A stretch of DNA of 12,487 nucleotides from contig CALDFS010000282.1 in NCBI GenBank assembly GCA_937942105.1, positions 1 through 12,487 on the forward strand. Direction: 5' to 3'. How positions within the stretch are numbered: the first letter of the stretch is position 1; each line of letters starts with the position of its first letter. Below are positions 6,756 to 12,487 of the stretch, piece after piece. The notes under the pieces are model-generated. The model was not told the origin of the DNA, searched no databases, and saw only the letters and a list, made by a program, of their open reading frames with translations. This DNA is from an uncultured Ruminococcus sp. (GTDB lineage Bacteria; Bacillota; Clostridia; Oscillospirales; Ruminococcaceae). Position numbers and translations under genes: made by a program.

Positions 6756-7595
6756 ATGCAAAATGGTGCTGTTTTGGATTCAATTACAGACGATATTCTG
6801 TGTGTGTTTAAAAGCAATACAGGATATCAACATAGCCCATATCACCGTCACAACGGATATGAGGTTTATCTGTTTCTCAACGGCAGCATATACTTTAATG
6901 CCGAAGATAAAAGCTTTGAGCTCAAATCGGGCGATTTGATATTAGTTCCTCCTTCAACTCCTCATAACATGATAAGCGCCGATAATGGGACCAGCTATTA
7001 TCAACGGCTCATTTTAAATATCAAGCAATCGGTTTTTGAACGTCTTTCCACGTCTGTTACGGATTTAAGCAGCTGCTTTCATGAACGCAACATAGAGCCG
7101 ATCCACCTGAATGAGGCGGAGGTGGAACGTTTTTGCGAGCTGTCCCGGAACATTATTGATTCCCAACAAAGAAAATCTTTTGGTGCCGATGTGGAAACAG
7201 ACGCTTTTGTAACCTTGTTGCTTTTAATGATAAATCGCTTAAGCCAAATCAGACAGCCCCCAAGAAAGAATATTATGTCTCAGGTGGTTAAGGACGTTAT
7301 GCGGTATATAAGCGACCATCTGACCGAGGATCTGAGCCTTGCAAAGTTGTCTGAAGTCACTCACTATAATTCCACTTATATCAGCAGTCTTTTTAAAAAA
7401 TATACCGGGCTGACGCTTAGAGAATATATTGCCGACCTTAGAATTGAGGAGGCTAAAAAGCTTCTTTTAAGCGGAGAAAACGTATCTGATGCGTGCTGTA
7501 AATCGGGTTTCTCGGATTACTCGAATTTTATAAGAACATTTACAAAAGCAACGGGTCTATCACCCGGCAAATATGCCAAGAGCATGAAGAAATAA
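6756..7595 (+). CDS. AraC-family transcriptional regulator, intact (AraC-2)
   Basis: This 279-residue regulator has an N-terminal cupin sensor domain with HSPYHRHNGYEVYLFLNG (His30, His32, Glu36) and PPSTPHNM (His70), the arrangement seen in sugar-sensing AraC proteins. The C-terminal double helix-turn-helix (about 180-275) includes LSLAKLSEVTHYNSTYISSLF, KYTGLTLREYIADLRIEEAKK and SDACCKSGFSDYSNFIRTF, ending with GLSPGKYAK. The ATG is preceded by AAGAGGTG (6742-6749). It lies between the divergent solute-binding protein gene and the second GH2 gene, whose promoters share paired YTGCAA sites, so it is the natural candidate for activating both when its sugar is present. The family is certain; the inducing sugar and the sites are inferred. 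It is the only undamaged AraC gene in the window. Confidence 0.93.
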   Translation: MQNGAVLDSITDDILCVFKSNTGYQHSPYHRHNGYEVYLFLNGSIYFNAEDKSFELKSGDLILVPPSTPHNMISADNGTSYYQRLILNIKQSVFERLSTSVTDLSSCFHERNIEPIHLNEAEVERFCELSRNIIDSQQRKSFGADVETDAFVTLLLLMINRLSQIRQPPRKNIMSQVVKDVMRYISDHLTEDLSLAKLSEVTHYNSTYISSLFKKYTGLTLREYIADLRIEEAKKLLLSGENVSDACCKSGFSDYSNFIRTFTKATGLSPGKYAKSMKK

Positions 7596-7600
7596 CACTT

Positions 7601-7635
7601 AAAGCGGTAGTACCAACATGGGTATCTACCGCTTT
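7601..7635 (+). terminator. Hairpin after AraC-2, probable terminator
   Basis: AAAGCGGTAG (7601-7610) pairs with CTACCGCTTT (7626-7635) six bases after the AraC-2 stop codon. The inner TACC and GGTA can extend the stem. The T run is only three bases, so termination may be partial and some read-through into the GH2 gene is possible. Confidence 0.6.
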
Positions 7636-7646
7636 GAACTTATAAT

Positions 7647-7727
7647 CTGCAATATTTTTATAAAAAGCTGCAAAGAAAATATCGCTTTCCGTATGTATAA
7701 TATATTCATAAAAACCTGAATAGGAGG
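7647..7727 (+). promoter_or_regulatory. Promoter of the second GH2 gene with paired activator sites
   Basis: CTGCAA occurs at 7647-7652 and 7668-7673, exactly 21 bp apart in the same orientation. TATAAT (7696-7701) follows the nearer copy after 22 nt. No good -35 hexamer is present, which fits an activator-dependent promoter. AGGAGG (7722-7727) serves ATG 7736 with eight bases of spacing. An out-of-frame ATG at 7729 is too close to it and would give only a six-residue peptide. The layout mirrors that at 6630-6684. Confidence 0.7.
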
Positions 7728-7735
7728 AATGAAAA

Positions 7736-10477
7736 ATGCGTTTAAGTAAAAAGACTTTTTCGCACTTTTTCGTAATTATTATGGCTATACAGTTATGCTT
7801 AACACTTTCATCCTGCGCTGTGAATTCAAATGCAGAGTTTGCTGCCGCAAAGAACCTTGTCACACGAACAACCGACATTAGTAAGGATTGGCTGTTTTCC
7901 CATGAGCCCGACGGAAATGTGCAGGATGTTGATTATGATGACAGCGAATGGCGAAAGCTTGACCTTCCGCACGATTGGAGCATCGAGCTTGATTTTGACA
8001 GCAGCGTTCCGACGGCTGTCGGAGCACTTAAAGGCGGCACAGGATGGTATAGAAAACATATCGCATTGCCCGCAGAATACGCCGGCAAACGCATCAGCAT
8101 CGATTTCGACGGTGTATATATGAACAGCAGGGTGTATGTAAACGGTGAGCTTGTCGGAAATTACCCTAATGGCTATGTTTCTTTCTCATTTGATATAACC
8201 GACTATGTTGTTTGCGATGGGATTACCGATAATGTAATTGCTGTATTCGTCTGCAATCCAACCGACAAAGATAATACGACAAGCCGTTGGTATTCCGGAA
8301 GCGGAATTTACCGCGATGTCCACCTTACCGTTACCGATAATGTACATATTGAGCAGTACGGCACACAGATAAGGACGCCCAAAATTGCAGATGAAATTGA
8401 ATCCGGAAAGATTAGCGTTGAAGCTGTAACCACAGTTGAAAATGAATCTGATACTGCTGTGAGTGTTCAGCTTCGCTCAACAATTCTCAATTATGACGGC
8501 ACGGTGTTTGAAGGCGCTAAGCCCAAGTTAAGCGGCAAAAAGAAGGTATCTGCCGGTAAAAGCCTGGCTGTTAAGCAAAAACTTACCGCAAACTCTCCGA
8601 AGCTTTGGTCGGTGGATGATCCGAATCTGTATTTAATGAAAACAGAAGTTATTGTTGACGGAGTTATAGCAGATATCTATTATACCCGCTTTGGATTTAC
8701 ATGGAGCGAGTTTGATGCTGACAAGGGGTTCTTCCTCAACGGTGAATGGATGAAGATAAACGGTGTGTGTCTGCACCACGATCAGGGCGCGCTGGGCGCG
8801 GTTGCCAATGAATCTGCATTTGAACGCCAGATAAGAATTATGAAGGAAATGGGAGTTAATGCAATCAGAACTGCACACAACGCCGCTGACCCCGATTTTA
8901 TACGCCTTTGCGATGAAATGGGTATGATGGTATTTGAAGAGTCCTTCGATACATGGTGGAACGGAAAGAACAATCAAGATTATGGTCGAATCTGGTTTGC
9001 GGCGAAATGCACCTATCCCGGTGTAGAGAACGACATGACATGGGGCGAGTTTGATATTAAGCAGATCGTCAAGCGCGACCGAAACTGCCCGTCAATAATC
9101 ATGTGGAGCGTTGGCAATGAGTGCAATGAAACATCATCTGAAGAAGGAGCCGAGTTTACGGCAACGATTAATTCCTGGGTTAAAGAGATTGACACCGATC
9201 ATCCTGTTGCGATGGGAGAAAATAAATATAAGCTTGATTGGAGCAACAAGGATAATCTGACTCAGACCATAAAAAAACTGGATCTTGCCGGCTTGAACTA
9301 TGGCGAGATGTGGTATGACAGGCTTCACGAAGAAAACCCGGATTGGAAGCTGTTTGGCTCCGAAACATCCTCAGCATACAAATGCAGGGGATGGTATTCA
9401 AGCCCTTGGATAAACGGCAATCACATAGTAGATAACGTGATGGGCAATCAGGCACCGGATATTCAAAAGGGTCAAATCTCATCATATGACAATTCATCTT
9501 CGAGATTTGGCAGAAGTGCCACTCAGGCGTGGATACTTAACCGCGACAGAGAATATGTAGCAGGTCAATTCGTTTGGACAGGTTTTGACTATATCGGCGA
9601 GCCTGATCCTCATTATGTTACATCAAAAAGCTCATATTTCGGTATTGTAGATACCGCGGGCTTTGCAAAGGATGAGTATTATCTCTATCAAAGTGTTTGG
9701 ACAAGTGTGGAAGAAAACCCCATGGTTCACATCATGCCACACTGGAACTGGGAAAACGATGATTTGAGAAAGAAAGTTACATATCCCGAAAAATCCGAGC
9801 TTGAATATTTGGATGAAGGCGAAACAGTTGATTACAGCGATGAAGATATTGGGAAAATTCCGATAAGAATATATTCAAACGCACCTAAGGTTGAGCTGTT
9901 CCTGAACGGCGAATCGCTCGGTATTAAAGAATTTGCACAAATGGTTACCGATTACGGATTTGAGTATCAGCAGCAGTCCGAGAATAGTGACAGGCTGTAT
10001 CTTGAATGGGCACTCGAATGGGAATATGCTGTCGGCACGACCATTGAAGCAGTGGCATATGACAAAAACGGCAATGAGGTTGCACGCGATAAGGTTGTAA
10101 CCGCAGGGAGCGCGGTGTCGCTTGCGGTAAATCCAGAGAAGCAGGAAATAGCAGCCGATGGCAAGAGCCTTTGCTATATCGAGGTCGATGTGCTGGATGA
10201 GTTCGGAAACTTCGTTCCCACGGCAAATAACGAAGTTATCTTCACCATTGAGGGCGATGGAGTCATTGTTGGAGTTGATAACGGTAACCCAATCTCTCGT
10301 GAGAGATATAAAGATACAGACGGAGTTTGGAAACGCTGCGCATACAGCGGAAAGGTCTTGGTCATTGTGCAGTCTACAGCTCAAAGCGGCAGCTTCACAT
10401 TGACGGCATCGTCAAACGGACTTGAAAACAGCAGTGTAACGGTGGGTACAGTAAGTTCAGAAAACCAGATTAACTAA
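7736..10477 (+). CDS. GH2 lipoprotein glycosidase, intact (beta-galactosidase-like)
   Basis: This 913-residue enzyme should hydrolyse beta-linked sugars, most likely beta-galactosides, outside the membrane. Residues 1-27 are a lipoprotein signal peptide with lipobox LSSC (Cys27). The sugar-binding domain (about 45-205) has LPHDWSIE, GGTGWYRKHI and SRWYSGSGIYRDVHL. The Ig-like domain (about 210-320) has SPKLWSVDDPNLY. The barrel (about 325-610) contains INGVCLHHDQGALG, KRDRNCPSIIMWSVGNE with acid/base Glu462, and LFGSETSS with the likely nucleophile Glu543. A DUF4982-like domain follows, with APKVELFLNGESLG near 700-715. An Ig-like C-terminal domain (about 795-905) has DVLDEFGNFVPTANNEV. Both catalytic residues are present and nothing is broken. 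I see no NKG-type motif of beta-glucuronidases, but other GH2 activities stay possible. It is the main predicted target of AraC-2. It shares architecture, but little close sequence, with the broken GH2 gene, so the two are not a recent duplication. Confidence 0.93.
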   Translation: MRLSKKTFSHFFVIIMAIQLCLTLSSCAVNSNAEFAAAKNLVTRTTDISKDWLFSHEPDGNVQDVDYDDSEWRKLDLPHDWSIELDFDSSVPTAVGALKGGTGWYRKHIALPAEYAGKRISIDFDGVYMNSRVYVNGELVGNYPNGYVSFSFDITDYVVCDGITDNVIAVFVCNPTDKDNTTSRWYSGSGIYRDVHLTVTDNVHIEQYGTQIRTPKIADEIESGKISVEAVTTVENESDTAVSVQLRSTILNYDGTVFEGAKPKLSGKKKVSAGKSLAVKQKLTANSPKLWSVDDPNLYLMKTEVIVDGVIADIYYTRFGFTWSEFDADKGFFLNGEWMKINGVCLHHDQGALGAVANESAFERQIRIMKEMGVNAIRTAHNAADPDFIRLCDEMGMMVFEESFDTWWNGKNNQDYGRIWFAAKCTYPGVENDMTWGEFDIKQIVKRDRNCPSIIMWSVGNECNETSSEEGAEFTATINSWVKEIDTDHPVAMGENKYKLDWSNKDNLTQTIKKLDLAGLNYGEMWYDRLHEENPDWKLFGSETSSAYKCRGWYSSPWINGNHIVDNVMGNQAPDIQKGQISSYDNSSSRFGRSATQAWILNRDREYVAGQFVWTGFDYIGEPDPHYVTSKSSYFGIVDTAGFAKDEYYLYQSVWTSVEENPMVHIMPHWNWENDDLRKKVTYPEKSELEYLDEGETVDYSDEDIGKIPIRIYSNAPKVELFLNGESLGIKEFAQMVTDYGFEYQQQSENSDRLYLEWALEWEYAVGTTIEAVAYDKNGNEVARDKVVTAGSAVSLAVNPEKQEIAADGKSLCYIEVDVLDEFGNFVPTANNEVIFTIEGDGVIVGVDNGNPISRERYKDTDGVWKRCAYSGKVLVIVQSTAQSGSFTLTASSNGLENSSVTVGTVSSENQIN

Positions 10478-10826
10478 AAATTGAAATGTAAATGTATAGC
10501 TCAATTGATTTTCTTTGTTTACTGCGATTCAATTTCTGACCGCTGATATTCTTGACTTTTACTTTCTTAAAGATCATTTTAGAGCGAATGTATAAGTACA
10601 GTAAAATTGGACAGTAGAAAAAATAGCCTCCTATGGTAGAATAGCCGCGTGTCAGCTGGTCGAGGAGGGGATAATGCATCCAATCCGGCAGCTTGTTTAA
10701 TGCCAATCATTCCATATTGACAACCCACAACTTTTATTATGGAATTGTAAATAAATCGAGATATATCATAGTTTATTTTTAGTATCTGAAATCACATATT
10801 TATATAAAAGTGGAGTAAAAGACCTC
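10478..10826. other. Non-coding stretch with a possible IS-end scar
   Basis: No full gene is visible. At 10591-10700 lies a stretch with AAGTACAGTAAAATTGGACA, which looks like an insertion sequence end. It is followed by AGGAGG (10663-10668) and ATG 10674, opening a frame of only eight codons (MHPIRQLV) before TAA. This could be the left end of a deleted IS or a leader peptide. Downstream, ATTCCATA (10709-10716) pairs with TATGGAAT (10738-10745). I cannot name the element. Confidence 0.4.
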
Positions 10827-10860
10827 AAAAAGGAAGCCGCAAATTGCAGCTTCCTTTTTT
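10827..10860. terminator. Bidirectional intrinsic terminator, second copy
   Basis: AAAAAGGAAGC (10827-10837) pairs with GCTTCCTTTTT (10849-10859) and is followed by another T. The A run on the other side allows termination on the minus strand too. It lies between convergent genes, the second GH2 (plus) and AraC-3 (minus), and can serve both. Over 32 bases it differs from the copy at 4944-4975 at a single loop base. Confidence 0.8.
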
Positions 10861-10941
10861 GTGCATAACGAATTCTGAATAATTATACAGTGATTTATGA
10901 CTTGATTGCCCACAGAACAGTGCCAACTTTGGACAGGCTTA

Positions 10942-11815
10942 TTAACGTGTATTCCCGCCGCCTTTGCTGTACTCTCTTGGCGTAATGCCTGTCACGCGCT
11001 TGAAAGTCCTATTAAAATTGGAGATATTTCTGAATCCGCAGTCGAAAGCTATTTCGGCGGCGGATTTTTTGGTGCTTATCAACTGCCCGCATACTGCCTT
11101 GATTCTAATCTGATTGAGATATTCGATAGCGCTGATGCCCGCCGCTTCACGAAATTTCTGCATGAAATAGCTCTCACTCAGACCTGCCTCTTTTGCAAGC
11201 GTTTTTATTGATATATCGTCTGCAAAATGCAGATTCATATATTCGATTGCGGGGCGTATTGCTTCGCTCATCACCGACTTTTTACTATTCTTTCCGGTGA
11301 TGTTTCCAGCCTCGTCCAGCAGCCAGAAAATTCGCTGAAGTTCACTTTTTATCAGCAGGTCGAGCTTTGCATTATCCCCTATAGCCGCAGAGATAATATT
11401 TTCTATAGCCATTCTAAGCTCGCTATATATGATCCTTTGTTATTTGCGGATTGACGCATAATTCGCCGCTGACTATCGGCAGAAGAAAATCCATGCTCAG
11501 GCGGTCGCCCGCAGACGCACCGAGCATCTCCTGTGAAAAAAGAAATGTTTCGTATACCTGTTCCTGCCCGTTATGAGGGTAAACAGAGTGCAGAACATTC
11601 GGCGTCGAGATGATAATATCGCCTTCCGATGAGGTAAACTTATCGTCACCAACGATATAGTCCGCACAACCGCTGATAACAAAGCTTATCTCAAACTCTG
11701 AGTGCCAGTGGAGCGGTGTATAGGCAAAATGCTCCGGCATACGCTGTCTGCATAGGTTAAATGGTTTGAACGAACTTGTGTGCGTGCGGTTCTCATGAAA
11801 ATCAGTGTTAGTCAT
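10942..11815 (-). pseudogene. AraC-family regulator with a frameshift (AraC-3)
   Basis: This is a third cupin-type AraC regulator, divergent from the GH31 gene and probably its controller. The first part (11423-11815) starts MTNTDFHENRTHTSS after AGAGGG and carries the cupin motif PLHWHSEFEISFVISG. It ends at an in-frame TAG just after NPQITKDHI. The rest continues in another frame as IYSELRMAIENI and reaches TAA 10942-10944. It includes ISIKTLAKEAGLSESYFMQKF and EIAFDCGFRNISNFNRTFKR, the double helix-turn-helix, ending with GITPREYSKGG. The switch falls in a short AT repeat (about 11428-11434); two extra bases (one more AT) would restore a natural join and a protein of about 291 residues. 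As written the DNA-binding half is lost. Real mutation or sequencing error are both possible. An upstream in-frame ATG at 11878 is less likely to be the start. Confidence 0.83.
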
Positions 11816-11849
11816 ACGCCCTCTAAAATCATATAATAGTATCGTAAAA

Positions 11850-11896
11850 TAGTAGTATATCAGTAGATAAATCGGCATGTTAGTAGTATTATATCA
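11850..11896. promoter_or_regulatory. Direct repeats between AraC-3 and the GH31 gene
   Basis: TAGTAGTAT followed by ATATCA-like sequence occurs at 11850-11862 and again at 11881-11896 (there with a three-base insert), starts 31 bp apart, about three helical turns. The repeats sit in the divergent intergenic region where both promoters must lie. An ATTATA at 11888-11893 could be the minus-strand -10. They may be regulator sites for AraC-3; this is inference, and AT-rich repetition could arise by chance. Confidence 0.4.
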
Positions 11897-11944
11897 TATA
11901 GTTACGGGCTTTTCAATATCTTGACGTCAGCAAGGAGATAAATT

Positions 11945-12487
11945 ATGTTGGATAATCATTTAATCGCTCATACCGGACCCATAGCTCACGCAAAAAACAT
12001 ATTCATTTCAGATGATGTTCGCATTACCGTTCTTTCCGATCGGCTTTTCAGAGTGGAAAAGGGCAGCTTCTGCGACGAAGCGACTCAGGCGGTATGGTTC
12101 CGTGATATGCCCCAGCAAAAGTTCAAAGCTAAGAAATCAGGAGACATCATAACCGTCAAAACCTCCGCCTGTGAGCTTGTTTTAAGTAGCGATTTATCCG
12201 GATGCGTTCGGTTCGGGCGAAAAAAAGTCCCGCTTAGCAATCAAGGCAACCTTTTGGGAACATATCGCACCCTTGACGGCTGCGACGGCGGAACATACAT
12301 ACCTTATGACGGCTCGGAGCCGTATGAAATCAAGCTTGAAAATGGGGTCTGCTCGCGAAACGGTGTGGCAATATATGATGACTCTAAGAGCCTTGTTTTA
12401 CAGCAGGATGGCAAGCTTTCACCGCGTCAATCGGAATGCAGGGATATTTACATCTTCGCATATGGTCATGATTACCGCGGTGCTGTT
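11945..12487 (+). CDS. Family 31 glycoside hydrolase (alpha-glucosidase/alpha-xylosidase-like), N-terminal part
   Basis: GH31 enzymes cleave alpha-linked glucose, xylose or galactose from sugar ends by a retaining mechanism. The frame opens at ATG 11945 after AAGGAG (11932-11937, spacing 7) and stays open for 181 codons to the window edge. The protein starts MLDNHLIAHTGPIAHAKN without a signal peptide, so a cytoplasmic enzyme is expected. Segments typical of the GH31 N-terminal beta-sandwich are VRITVLSDRLFRVEKG, QAVWFRDM, LLGTYRTLDGCDGG, SRNGVAIYDDSKSLVL and DIYIFAYGHDYRGAV, the last normally just before the catalytic barrel. The barrel with its catalytic Asp residues lies beyond the window, so the substrate class cannot be decided. 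It is divergent from AraC-3, whose loss could alter its expression. Confidence 0.88.
   Translation, partial: MLDNHLIAHTGPIAHAKNIFISDDVRITVLSDRLFRVEKGSFCDEATQAVWFRDMPQQKFKAKKSGDIITVKTSACELVLSSDLSGCVRFGRKKVPLSNQGNLLGTYRTLDGCDGGTYIPYDGSEPYEIKLENGVCSRNGVAIYDDSKSLVLQQDGKLSPRQSECRDIYIFAYGHDYRGAV

Noticed and set aside
7729..7749. Overlapping mini-ORF MKNAFK at the second GH2 start
   Set aside because: The ATG lies one base after AGGAGG, too close for initiation, and the correctly spaced ATG at 7736 begins the signal peptide.
9875..10384. 169-codon frame on the minus strand
   Set aside because: It is antisense to the intact GH2 gene and has no start signal or family motif.
1..12487. CRISPR arrays, tRNA or rRNA genes, toxin-antitoxin pairs, phage genes
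   Set aside because: I looked for regularly spaced repeats, cloverleaf arms and typical small-gene pairs on both strands and found none.

Overview
The window looks like accessory chromosomal DNA of an anaerobic, gut-type Firmicute (Clostridia; Ruminococcaceae/Oscillospiraceae-like is my best guess). The reasons are moderate GC content, strong AGGAGG ribosome-binding sites, lipoprotein-type signal peptides on secreted glycosidases, cupin-type AraC regulators beside glycoside hydrolases, and an IS256-family element. The taxonomic call is inference from style, not from a marker gene.

Layout from left to right. Positions 1-627 hold the right end of an IS256-family insertion sequence: the transposase C-terminus, two strong hairpins and the terminal inverted repeat. 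Positions 672-3467 (minus) hold a large lipoprotein glycoside hydrolase family 2 (GH2) gene cut by one in-frame TGA four codons after its acid/base glutamate. Divergent from it, 3627-4471 (plus) is an AraC-family regulator with a one-base frameshift in a G run. A 620-base gap with an 80-base imperfect hairpin and an intrinsic terminator follows. Then come an orphan extracellular solute-binding lipoprotein (5092-6528, minus), a divergent intact AraC regulator (6756-7595, plus) and an intact 913-residue lipoprotein GH2 enzyme (7736-10477, plus). A 464-base gap holds a possible IS-end scar and a second copy of the same terminator. The window ends with a third AraC regulator (10942-11815, minus), also frameshifted, divergent from the start of a family 31 glycosidase (GH31; 11945 to the window end).

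The region therefore consists of three AraC-glycosidase modules side by side, a glycan-utilisation island. Two GH2 enzymes are predicted to be tethered outside the membrane, a sugar-binding protein would capture released sugars, and a GH31 enzyme without a signal peptide would act in the cytoplasm. No ABC permease, ATPase or other transporter gene is present.

The most informative signal is regulatory. The promoters of the solute-binding protein and of the intact GH2 gene, on opposite strands and about 1 kb apart, share one layout: two YTGCAA sites exactly 21 bp apart, the proximal one exactly 22 nt from the -10 box. This is the classic geometry of AraC-type activator sites, and the intact AraC gene lies between the two promoters. 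The solute-binding protein promoter also carries a pair of TTTCAGNCTGAAA palindromes 43 bp apart. Three of the four genes in the two outer modules that lie wholly in view are disrupted, whereas the middle module is intact. I see no wholly new enzyme system.
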